Positions 1 through 11,300 of a stretch of 64,000 nt of DNA are shown piece after piece (within the stretch, counting starts at the first letter, position 1; each line of letters starts with the position of its first letter). The notes under the pieces were generated by a model. It did not search any database and was not told the origin of the DNA. It saw only the letters and a program-made list of their open reading frames with translations. Source of the DNA: Blastomussa wellsi (taxonomy: Eukaryota > Cnidaria > Anthozoa > Scleractinia > Plerogyridae); contig OX393561.1 of the NCBI GenBank assembly GCA_947652115.1, forward strand, positions 42,152,426-42,216,425, read 5' to 3'. Made by a program: the position numbers and the translations under genes.

Positions 1-109
1 GAGAGAGTAACTAACTCATATAACTGTAATTCATTCAAACTGCTCACTCCCTTTTTACCTTGGGTACAATGCACGCCACCTGGCACTACTAAATAAATGT
101 AACTGGTAC

Positions 110-1878
110 CTTGACCACTCATTTTGCTTCTTCCAATGCACTTGGAGCCAGTTCCCATGGAAACCACATCTACAGAGTACTCAGACAAGCATCTACCATT
201 GTCATCTAGAGGATGTTATATAATGAGCCCTATTTAAGAGCACATTCACTGATGACGTTTCATCATTATATTATAGAACAAGTAGATTCCATGTTGCCAT
301 GCATCTGTTCAGTAATAGATCACAGAAAAATGTGGTAAGAACATCAGAGACAAACACGGCTATCGCCTGGTGTGCCCCTTTTTTGTTCTTACCACATTTT
401 GACATCATCAGTGATCTATTACTGAACAGACACACAGCAACATGGAATTTATTTGTTAAATAGAAAAAGAAGTCTGTATATGAGCCTAGTAGCCCATCAT
501 GACAGAACTTATCGGGTTTACTTAGCATGAGGTGACTAAGAGTGTTAAGCTACCTCCACTATGGATAGGGTGTTAGTCCACTGCAAGGTCACCTTCCAGC
601 ATCAAATTTGTTGGTACATAGCCATTTATTCACCCAGGGTGAAGAGAGGTACTGTGAAAGTAAAGTGTCTTGCCCAAGAACACAATTCAGTGACCTGGCC
701 AGGGCTGGAACTCGGACCATCCGATCTAGCATCCAGTGCCCTTACCATTACTGGGACCACTGCACCTCTCACATACAAAATATATCATGTAACAGTGCCT
801 CAGCGTAAAAAGTAAAGTCAAAGGCTATGTTGGAGTGAGGGTGATAGCTTAATTAGGGGCAGACTGTTACATGATACTGGTGCAACTTTCATTCTGGTAC
901 GAGAAGAAAAAGTTTTGTGTTTATGTAAACCGATTTTGTTGGGGTGGGAGAAAAACATACTGGCATAAACACTGCCGTAGAAGGAATATGAAACAAGCAG
1001 TCATACCATATTTACATGACTACCACCAGAATGGATTTTCCAACCTGCACTACAGAATGAAAACCTCACTCCAGTCCAGGATGTGGGGTGAACTCGCACC
1101 AGTATGACTCGTTCTGGTATGACATTTTGTGATGGGGTCATGCAAACAATTCCAGAGCCATGAGAGAGAACCAGTCGCCAGGTATCGTGTCTTTCCTTGA
1201 ACAGGGTGTTATTTGGTTGGCTTTGGGGCCATTCCCGTCCCCACGCAGACCAGAAGGATCGTGGGCTCTGGGAACGAGAATGATTTCGGCCTTAAAAGAG
1301 TATCAAATTAATTATTTCCGTTTCAACTTTTGCGGCACACACCAATCTGAAATTTAAGTTGCTAGTATATCATAGGCTGTATTACGGATGTCACACAAAA
1401 ATACAATTTTTACAACTGCTTTTCATTAAAAGAATTCATCTCCATAAGAAGATTTATTGTACCGATTGTAGTAAACCTGCGAAGTTTGACAACAATCGGT
1501 TACAAACTCTCGGAAATATGAGAGCCCGAAAACGCCAAAATTTACAAAGACATGTATGAAAGGGGACAATTAATGCTTGCCCCCTTTCATACATTACGAA
1601 AATCGTTTTATGGAGATGAAGTAATACGGCTTATGCGGGCAGAGATACAAAGATGAATCTGTGCTTTTTAACTTCCTAGCCACAATAATGATTTTTAGAG
1701 GCAATAAAGTTCCTTAAATTTTCGATTCACCTTGTTCCCGAACGAGTACAATGGCTGCCAGGAGAGTCCACTCACGTCCTGCTTGAGGTTTTCCCTTCTT
1801 GTTCAGATGCTTGAAATTCTCGCAGCACAACCGAGCAACCTTGGTAGCAAAGTTCTCATCTTCTTGCCAACTAGCCAT
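110..1878 (-). CDS. ADAT1: ADAT1-like tRNA adenosine deaminase, first two coding exons (partial)
   Basis: Two coding exons are visible: 1731-1878 (start codon 1876-1878 on the minus strand) and 110-205. The rest of the gene lies beyond the left edge. Exon 1 encodes the N-terminal helix region with KKGKP and EWTLLAAIV; exon 2 encodes VVSMGTGSKCIGRSKM. Both match the N-terminal part of animal ADAT1, which deaminates adenosine 37 to inosine in eukaryotic tRNA-Ala. Exon 1 ends in phase 1 at a GTGAAT donor; exon 2 starts after CTCTAG with two bases that complete an Asp codon, so the join is in frame. The catalytic HAE and zinc-binding cysteines would follow in the missing exons. The 1.5-kb intron holds a SINE and foldback repeats. 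The gene is divergent to TMEM231, with 466 bp between start codons. Confidence 0.85.
289..446. mobile_element. Foldback MITE in ADAT1 intron 1
   Basis: Imperfect inverted arms of about 55 bp: ccatgttgc..tctgttcagtaatagatcac..tgtggtaagaac on the left, its reverse complement ending at caacatgg on the right, with a loop of about 45 bp. The element has no coding content and looks like a small non-autonomous transposon. Confidence 0.5.
549..775 (-). mobile_element. tRNA-derived SINE, copy 1 (reverse)
   Basis: Read on the minus strand, this matches the copy at 46936-47225: gtgttcttgggcaagacac, acctctcttcaccc.gg, then ataaatgg and the block ending near 549. It also keeps the tRNA-like start with the B-box-like gagttccagccc. 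It is diverged and lacks the last part of the 3' region. Confidence 0.6.
1432..1624. repeat. Inverted-repeat element
   Basis: The ends ttcatctccataagaagat and atcgttttatggagatgaa are inverted. Inside, catgtatgaaaggggaca and tgcccctttcatacat form a second palindrome. It is probably a short non-autonomous DNA element; it is non-coding. Confidence 0.4.
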
Positions 1879-2344
1879 TTAGCGAAAAACCAAAGGTCAA
1901 TTCCGTTAGCGGCCGCTGAGTTGGTTAAATCCCGTGAAATCGAAGAAAAACGACCACTTAGTTTTCATCCGCCATCTTGGACGAGACTGCACTCAAAGGA
2001 CTGTGCAAATGCGCATCCAGTAGAGAGGGGTAGAGTAACACATTTTTTCCCTATGTAAATCAGGGTAGTTATGGCTTAAAATAACAGCATACTGTACTAA
2101 ACCGCTTTCAAAATGCTTTTCAGGTATCATTTTTCATTTAAAACGTTTATTTATCCTCCCTTTACCCTTATCATTACAAAATAAAATGTCTGATGGGAGC
2201 CCCCATACCCTCGCCACGACGCCACGCTCTTATGATCGCAGGCTCTTATGGTCGCAGGCTCAACCTGCAAAAGGAGGAAACTGTTTTTCAGCGCGAATTT
2301 TTGTTTATAAAAGTTTTTGTCATTTGACATGAATATTTTTCAAC
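1879..2344. promoter_or_regulatory. Shared divergent promoter region between ADAT1 and TMEM231
   Basis: This 466-bp interval separates two start codons pointing away from each other, so both 5'UTRs and both core promoters must lie here or in unseen upstream introns. I see no clear TATA box at a suitable place. A short direct repeat (cttatg.tcgcaggctc) occurs twice near 2230-2262. The promoter role is inferred from layout only. Confidence 0.45.
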
Positions 2345-5300
2345 ATGGTGATGTACGTAGTTCATTCCCACGCAGTAAAGCAAAAGTACAAGACTCATAT
2401 TTGTAGCAGAGCGACTCTTTTCCAATTCTTCGTCATTATTCTGACCTTCATACCTCCTCTTATCATCGCCTATGTGACACATGGTACGCAAAATATTGAG
2501 AACGTATTTTTAGCTTTTAGCTTTTTTATTGACGTTTCTTCATTCGTCATGTAAAATCACAGGTTTCTGGCTGAAGGAAAGCACTTACAGAGAACAACCC
2601 GATATTCGATTTAAACATGAAATGCTCCTGGTGGTTCAAGGAAATACCCCTGGTTCATTTCTGGCCTACAGCACTTTCCAAAAGTTTAACCAGCTCCTGC
2701 AGCAAAAGCTCAGAATTCCACTCATAAAGGTGAATATCATTACCGCTTTTTAATTGCTGATATTAAAATTCGATTGCTTATTTGTTTAAAAACCATTCTG
2801 CAAAATTAAATGTAAACATTTTGGCAATATGAATATTATTGAGGAAACCCCTGAATATTTAAGGTTAAGATTTAAACCAAAGGTAGATTGTTTTCTTGTT
2901 TTTCACCTCTGAATTTCCACCTTCATGGTTTTGCTTACAACTTTGCTATAAGGATCCAAGTTTGCCCATTTGGGCTAAAATTATGTTAGTCGATGGATCA
3001 TGCATGGCCTGGGGATGAGTGTGCTGGAACGATGCCAGCTTCGAGAAATTGTGATGTCATGTGTTTGTGCGGTACGTTTCAGTGGTGTCTATCAACCTCA
3101 CTTCCAGGGTCTCTCATCTTCCCTCCCTCCCTCCCACGCTCTGTGAGGGCGGGAAGATGAGAGACCCTGGAAATGAGGTTGTTGCAACGTGTTAAGTTAA
3201 CTTTGTTGCATGCTAAATATAATTTAACCGTGTTACATTTCTTAATTTAAGTCTTGGGAAACAGATGATAACTTTGATGGAAAATATGACAGCCTTCACT
3301 TCAATATTGAGATACCCTTGACAGACCCAGAGACAATACATTCTGTACAGTTGATACTGATATTTGATTACCAACTTCATGTAAGTAGCATTTGATAAAC
3401 TTACACAGTACTTTAGTGAATTATTAAGTAATAGACCGGTAGGCAATGTTCTCTTTAATTTTACTTGTTTAAAGCATAGAAAGCCAGCTTGGCCTATTCC
3501 ATTTTATATTCACATCCCACCCCCAGTTTTTTTGTTTGTTTGTTTTCTTTTGTTTTTTTGTGACAAGGTACTGTACGTCCAAAGTCAAGATCAAAGTGCC
3601 AACATGATCCCACACCCTCACCCCCACCCCCCTCTTTCTTTTGTTTTTTTGTGACAAGGTACTGTACGTCCAAAGTCAAGATCAAAGTACCGACATGATC
3701 CCACACCCTCACCCCCCCCCCCCCCCATCACCGAAAAACCCTTTCAGGAATACTTGAAAGATCAAAGAATGCTGATGGAACTCCTTTCAAAGCACCTTCA
3801 AAAAATCTTTACAGTGGGGATATAAAATGGAATGGCCCCTAACAGCTGATGATGCTCTATATCAAACATGACTGCAAGGGTGATAATGGCAAAACCAGCA
3901 TGATAAACCTGTTAAACTCATCAACAATAGATGAGCGTGGGCGCTGGTGTCTCAAGGTTGGTGGAGCCGGGCCAAGCTAGCGAGGAAGGAGGTAACCATG
4001 GCAACCCGGAAGCGGCCACCACCCACCAAGAGGCACCGTCACACTGAAGGACTCAGTGGAATACTTACCGACCACACAAGGCTGACACCAACCCACGGGC
4101 GGGTGGGAAGGGCGAAAATAGCAAACTGGCGAGCGTGAAGGCTAGCTAAACTGACACGTGCAAGCACCAGACTGCGTGTAAGGGACACCAAGTGCCCCTG
4201 CTAGAGCTTGGGCCACCCCAAGCTTTGGGCGCCCGCGAATCAGCTGCGAATGTAACTCGTGTGAGCACGAGGCTGCGTGTAGGGGTCACAAGGTGTCCCT
4301 GCGAAGAGCTTGGGCGTCCCCGAAGCTTGGGCGCCCGCGTACAGCAACGACTGCGTGTAGGCGTCACGTATTATCCTGAATGTCGCTGGAACTGCAGGAC
4401 AAGCTTTCTGCATCCACTAGGAGAGCATTGCTTTGAGGTTAACTTTGCCTAAATTACATTTAGCCACATTTAAACTCATCAACAATAGATGAGCGTGGGC
4501 GCTGGTGTCTCAAGGTTGGTGGAGCCGGGCCAAGCTAGCGAGGAAGGAGGTAACCATGGCAACCCGGAAGCGGCCACCACCCAGACCTCCGAATTACATG
4601 GTGCTTGAAAAGGAGGGGCCAGCGGACGGGGAACGTGGGACCTCCGACTCCAAAAACCCCAAGCACCAAGCACCCACCCACCTTCGAGCAAGGCTAACAC
4701 TTACCAGATCATCCGGTAGGACGCTGCAACTAAACCCAGCTGTAACACGAGTCCTGGGAAACTATTTGCATACTCTCACGGCAACCTTCCAGCCAGAAGA
4801 CGGTTGCCTGGGTGAAGAACTGGCCATGACCACAATTAAGCCAGACGATTGGATAGACCAGCGAGCGCCTCGGAAGGGGTTCTGATATACAACTGATAAG
4901 CATTACTGGTCCAGCGGCCCAAGGCTTGAATAAGGTGATCAGGCACACCGTTGCGCGCTGCGACCGTCGCTGCCCCGATACGAAAGCTGTGGCTAGAGAA
5001 GTTGCCTGAGATTCCCGCTGTCGACAAGATTTGTCTTAGCCAGTTCGTCAACACTGCACGAGATAGCGGTTGGCCAGACTTGAGCACAAATAAAGGGCCA
5101 GGTACCTCCCCCCGCCGGGATAAATAGGAGAGCATGGCTTGGACAGCGCAGAGCGGAGACCGGCCCAGGCCAATGTGAACAAAGCAACCCTTCCGAAAGG
5201 GATCTGTCTTGGATGCTTTGATCCAAATGCGTAGGCAAGACGGTGAAGTGTGAGAATCCACTGCAACGTCAGACACCGACAAATGATACTCGGGGGAAAA

Positions 5301-8300
5301 ACTGGCAAGATTTGGAACGGTAAACTCAGCTGAACGCAGAAAGCCAAAATAACCCAAGGTGCACGCTGCCCAGAACATGCAATGGTCGAAGGAAGAAAGG
5401 TCCAAAGCCTGATGAATGACGAAGAGTATACTATCCGTGACAGGGAGACGTTGGGCTGCTGGCGAACCTTGGGAGCGCTTAATCCCTCGCAAAACTCGTT
5501 GCAAACGCAAACAGTTGATTAAAGGATCAGGAAAGCCTTGCTCAATATGAAGGGAGCGAACAGCTGAAAGGTACACCTTGATTGATGAATGCTGGATAGA
5601 GTCTGCCAGGAAGGAAACGAACAAGCACAAAGTCCACTCCTCCGCTGGACATGGAGACCCATTTTGGTGAAGCCTGCCTGCGTGAAGGCAAAAGTCATAG
5701 AATTTGCGTTGACCAGAAGCATACGACTTGCGTGTCGACGGAGCCAGACCCTGAACCAAAAAGTGCCGGCATCGATCCTCTAATAAGGAGGTATTAAGCT
5801 GTCCAACAGAATCTGAGGAATAGGACAAGGGACCAGCTGGGCCTCCGGGGCCAGGCGGCGGAATTCCTGCCAACGAAAGCGAGAAATAGCGTCAGCAACA
5901 TTGTTCTGAATCCCCGGGACATGGGTAGAGGAAAACGAGAACCCCCAGCGCGCAGCCGACAGCAAAAGGTCCCGGAGTAGGTGCATCAGCACGGGTATCT
6001 TGGAAGTCCTGGAGGAGAGAAGAGCCACCACAGCTTGGTTGTCAGAACGAAAGAGGATGTGTTTACGGGACCAGAGAGAGCCCCACAAATGCGCTGCAAT
6101 GACCACAGGAAACAGCTCCTTGTAAGCAATAGACTGGCCGGCCTGGAAAGGAGACCACGGTCCGTAAAACCATTGGCCCTGGGAGTATGCCCCAAAACCA
6201 ACCGAGCCAGCAGCATCGGATGTGACTTCGAGGTCGGCCACTGGCGACAGGCCGGGATACAGCCAGAACCCCACGCCATGCCAAGAAGAGAAAAAACGCT
6301 GCCACCAAAGCAAGTCTTGACGAAACTCGCGGTTGATGCGGATTGGATGGTCCCTACTCCGGAAGCAGCAAAGCAAATCAATAAGTCTCCGAAGAAAGGT
6401 TCTACCAGGCCAAACCACCTTAGCAGCGTGGTGTAAGTGACCAATGAGCGATTCGAGTTCCCGTCTCTTGCACCATTTACGCTGAAGCCAAGTGTCGATG
6501 AGTTGTTTCAAAGCCACGAGTTTCTCTTCCGGGAGGCGAGCGACCTGCTGAACCGAGTCCAGTTCAATACCAAGGACTGACAGAGTAGTAGTCGGACCAA
6601 CGCACTTGTTCGGATGCAAAGGTAACCCCAGCGATTTGCACACTGTTAAGGCCGTGGAGAGGTTGTAAGCGCACTGGGCAGAATGAGGAGGACCGGCCGT
6701 AATAAAATCGTCCAGGTAATGCAGAAGGTCGGAAACCGCATGCTGGTTTAGGAGGATCCATTCCACCATATCTGCCACAGAGTTGAAGATAAAGGGGGCC
6801 GAGCGAAGGCCAAAGGGCAAGGTGAGATCCACGTAATACTGGTCACGCCATTTCATGCCAAGGAGAAAGCGGTCGTCTGGATGGACAGCTATATTCTGGT
6901 AGGCCGCTTCCACATCAAACTTGGCCATCAGGGCCCCTGGACCGTGACGAGCGACCATGCGAATTACCTCATCCAATCTGATGTACTGGAGGGTGAACTC
7001 CTGAGGGTCGATGCCATCATTAACGCTAGACCCCTCGGGGGAGGAGAGGTCGACAATCAGGCGCCACTTGCCGGGTTGACCCCTTTTTGGAATAACCCCA
7101 AAACTGCTGATTTGTAAATTGGGTAGCGGGGGAGAGGGGAAGGGGCCCGCAACCCTGCCGAGCATGACCTCGTTGGCCAGGTAGTCGTCTATGACATTAG
7201 CATGCAGGATGGCAGACTGTTTGTTCCTAGACGCTGGCTTAAGCTGAAGGGGTGACTGAAAGCCTAACTTGAACCCGTGCCGGAGACCCTGCAGGACATA
7301 GGCAACTCGCTGCTGATCCGGATGGCTGAATAACTCGCGAGCAAACTCCTCGGGATGTAAGGGGCTAACCGCGTGAGCAGGAGGTAGTGCTGGGCCAGCT
7401 AGAGTAGAGAGCGAGAGAACGGAAAATAAGATAAATATGGGCTATCGAACACACATGCATAATGCAAACAAAAGCAGACTAACAGAAAACTAGAATTTTA
7501 TTATGATGAAACAACCACGAAAATATAACATGAACGAGCGATTCGGCCAACAATGAAGCCAGGACTGAGCTCAGGAGAAACTGGAAATAACCTATGGGCA
7601 CCTAAGCCTAGTAGGAGCACAGACAAAAACTGCCTAACAAAGGCAGCGGAGCAATGAAACTTAGACTAAAAGTGTTATTAAAATTGTTCCTGAGACGCAC
7701 CGAAGCAAGGGCCATTGGGTGACGGCCAGGACAGGCGCCTACAGATCATCTCTCACGACGACTGGCTTTGGAGGAAGAGGAGGATGTGGCTGGTGGGGAC
7801 TTAGACTTGCGCCTACGGTCTGTGCTTGATGATGACTCGGTACGCAGGGAGCACTCAACGAAGCGATGGGAGCCCGCGCAGATGCTGCACCGATGGGCGA
7901 ATCTGCAATGAGAGTACTGCGAAGAGCAGCGACCACGGTTCCGAGATCTGCAGATTACTTGAGATGCAGGCGTTCCTGAAGCTTCAAGCGAATCAGAGGC
8001 CGAACCACCAGAACCAGGGCGCACTGAAGTCCCGGCTGTATGGAAGTTGAACAGTTCAGAGTTCATTGAGGACCAGTCCACGAGTTTTGAGGCGGCAGCG
8101 TACTGGCGAAACGCAATATCATAACTACGCCACGCACGGCCGCTAAAGTGGCGATGGGTGCGTAGAATTAAGAGCTTGTACGTGGTTAAGTCTTTCCAGC
8201 GATGGGGGAAGTAAGAAGTCAGGATCAGACAATAAATTGTAAAGGTCTCCGACCACGCGGCAATATCTTCGACCTTGCGGCGATTCTTTTTGGCAGCAGG

Positions 8301-11300
8301 GGTAACGAGCAAATGGCCATCGAAGTACGCACGTGACTCCGGTTCCTTTTCTGCTTCGGAAAGGTTTGCAGGGAGCAAATCGTCCAGGTCAACGTACTTG
8401 CCTGCGATAATCTGGCTGACCAACTTGGCAGGGACTGGAGGAAAGCCAGGAGGAAGCACGAACTCTTGTTGAAAAGACGGGAGAACGCCAGGAGTCGAAA
8501 CGACCGGACACGTGGGCAGCGAAGGCAAAGCGCTCACATGCATAGTGATCGCAGGGCTTGGAATTGCCGAGCGAGGCGTAGCAAACGTTGAAACAAAATA
8601 GGGAACAGAAAATGCTGGCCTACCTTGAGATGGGACTGGTACTATGCTTGGACTTGAGTAGATGCCGGGGTTTCCGGACGCCAAAAAGGCTGATGCCCGA
8701 TGGTCGAGGCCAGTACATGTCGGAACGCCCCCAAACGTCGAAGGAACGTTCACCATTGCCGGCAAAGAAGCCGCTGGAAGGCTCTGCGAAACTTGTAAAC
8801 TGCTACTGGGCGACGGCAGGCTATTCTCGGCTGCAAGTGCCGCGCGAACAGCGTTTGCAACGGCTGCCACGAAGGTCGGATCGATCGGCGTGGAGACCGA
8901 CAGAGAGGAAGACATGGCGTTCGCTGCAGTTGACACAGCTAGCGAAGAAGATGGCGGAGTCGGCCCAGAACTCGAAGGCTCGAAGACACTGGCCGAAAGG
9001 CTGTTGTTGGTTTGCCTAGTCGAGACTCCGTCCAAAGCCATGGCGAACAAGAAGAGCGAAGCGAACAGCGAACGAAGATTGTGAACGACAGCGAAAATAG
9101 CAAACTGGCGAGCGTGAAGGCTAGCTAAACTGACACGTGCAAGCACCAGACTGCGTGTAAGGGACACCAAGTGCCCCTGCTAGAGCTTGGGCCACCCCAA
9201 GCTTTGGGCGCCCGCGAATCAGCTGCGAATGTAACTCGTGTGAGCACGAGGCTGCGTGTAGGGGTCACAAGGTGTCCCTGCGAAGAGCTTGGGCGTCCCC
9301 GAAGCTTGGGCGCCCGCGTACAGCAACGACTGCGTGTAGGCGTCACGTATTATCCTGAATGTCGCTGGAACTGCAGGACAAGCTTTCTGCATCCACTAGG
9401 AGAGCATTGCTTTGAGGTTAACTTTGCCTAAATTACATTTAGCCACATAACATGTATCAAAAAAATTTCATTAAATGTAAGCTGCTACATGTACATCAAC
9501 TAACATGTGGTCAGATGCCTGAATCACATCTACCTACTATCAGATTGAGATTTTTCTTCCTTAGACAGCAGAAATCTCACAGATCTGTTAAAATCATAGA
9601 TCTTTAATCATCCAGTGGCTTAATACAACATCGGTGTCTATTTCGTTTCAGAAATATGTCAGACTTCAGATGGAAAGCATGGCATATATCCATCACTTGT
9701 CTCCTCTGGCAGGGGCGGAGTTCTCTACAGTTGGAAAACTTGAACTGCAACAATCAGGACCATTACCTCACAAAGGAACACATAAAGTGTACAATGTATG
9801 TCAATTTGCTTCTCAAAATAAAAATCAACACTAAAAAGTCATGACGCTTCAACATTTCGTTTCTTGTTAGTCTTTCTTTTAAGCATTAACTTTTACCTTG
9901 AAATGTGTTTTGAAGAAATTACTCATTGCAATTTGCTTCTTTTAGATTTAAAATTAGTAAATACTCGATTTTTGCTGCATTCATTTACAGTGAAACCCAG
10001 AAAACCATGAACACCAAAACTTATTTCTGGAATGTTGGTTTTCAACCAATCAGATGCCAGATGAAACTGCAATACGTAACCACAAAGGTTTAGATTATAG
10101 TCTTGAAGCAACAAGTTGGCTTTTCCCTCCACGATAATACCATTACATCTTGCATTTTCATCTTGCGTCTGATTGATTGCAAAACAATAATCATTTCAGA
10201 AATAATTTTCAGTGTTCACGGTTTTCTGGGTTACGGAATTTGCGAAAGCATTGCAGATGATTCCTTACCAAACCTATATTTGCAAGGAGGATTATCATGT
10301 AACAAAAGTAGAATGCTTAACAGTTTCATTTGAATTGTGATTTCAGGTACCAGTTATTGATGGAACAAGCTCAAATGTAGAGGCATATAACTTGCATGAT
10401 GTGTTTACCAGCTACGTCAAACGTAATGGTATGACGTACTACATGTGCAAAGTTACTGCTTCATAAACTTTAGAGAGAGTTCCAATAGGCCACTTTCGAT
10501 ATATTAAAATTCAACTTGGTAGCGAGGACCAGGGGATACAAACAAAGAAAATAAAAATGCATGTTTATCAATTTCTTTTGTTTGTTTCCTGTTGACCTCA
10601 CTATCAAGCTGAATTTTGATATACCGAAAGTGGCTTATTGTAGAGAACCTTTAGCAAACCATCTCCTATCTCCCCTCCCACCATACAGCATTTTAACACA
10701 GGTTGCCTTAACAATTTGTTGGTAACCATTATACTCCAGGATGGAGAGAGGTGCTGTGAAGAGAGAGCACGGCACAGTAACCTTGATCCTTGGTCTTGTA
10801 ATAATGTATTTGTAGTTATTTACTGTGGTTGGCAGTATGAAATTAAGTTCAATCACTTGTACTGTTTTTCTGTATGAAACTATGGAAGTTTGTGACTTTT
10901 GGCTCTAATAGTTCAATATTTTTTCTAGTCACTACAGAGTATGTGTCTTTTCACCCTGTGTGGACAAGTGGACGTGCGGCAGGACAACCATTTGTTATGC
11001 AAGGAACTGTTTTTTATCCAGAAGAGACAGTCATGTATCTTTTTCTACGACGTTATTTTATTGTGATATTTAGAGTAGAATAATGATGTTTAGAGTAAAA
11101 TTATGTTTACTTTACTTATTTGGTGCTCACATTGTTATTGCTGTTGTTAGCCAACAGTGCAGGCATTACAGAAGTGAGAGAACATTAGTGCTTTATAACC
11201 TTCTGTTTGCCTGTTACACTATGGCCACCATTGGGTGAGGAAGCAGAGTGCTGGAGTAATGAACACCCATCAAAAACGCTTGCACTGCAGGCATAGACAT

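Larger units (their letters stand above)
3912..9448 (-). mobile_element. Complete tyrosine-recombinase retrotransposon (DIRS/Ngaro type) with split direct repeats
   Basis: The 5537-bp element is inserted in TMEM231 intron 3, opposite to the gene. In its own 5'-3' direction (minus strand) it runs: A1 repeat (9448-9091), gag, RT-RNase H, tyrosine recombinase, B1 repeat (4583-4470), A2 repeat (4469-4112), an 85-bp spacer, and B2 repeat (4025-3912). A1/A2 (358 bp) and B1/B2 (114 bp) appear identical. This A1-ORFs-B1-A2-B2 plan is the split direct repeat of PAT and Ngaro elements, which integrate through a circular intermediate with a tyrosine recombinase rather than a DDE integrase. No target duplication is seen, as expected. 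I see no methyltransferase domain, which favours Ngaro-like over DIRS1/PAT, but phylogeny would decide. Confidence 0.93.

Noticed and set aside
4146..4452. 73-aa and 86-aa frames, present twice (also 9125-9431)
   Set aside because: They lie in the A repeats of the retrotransposon on either strand and have no conserved features.
5981..6444. 151-aa and 152-aa frames across the RT gene
   Set aside because: They are shadow frames of the RT-RNase H coding sequence.
8588..9084. 143-aa and 140-aa plus-strand frames
   Set aside because: They are antisense to gag and follow its codon pattern.
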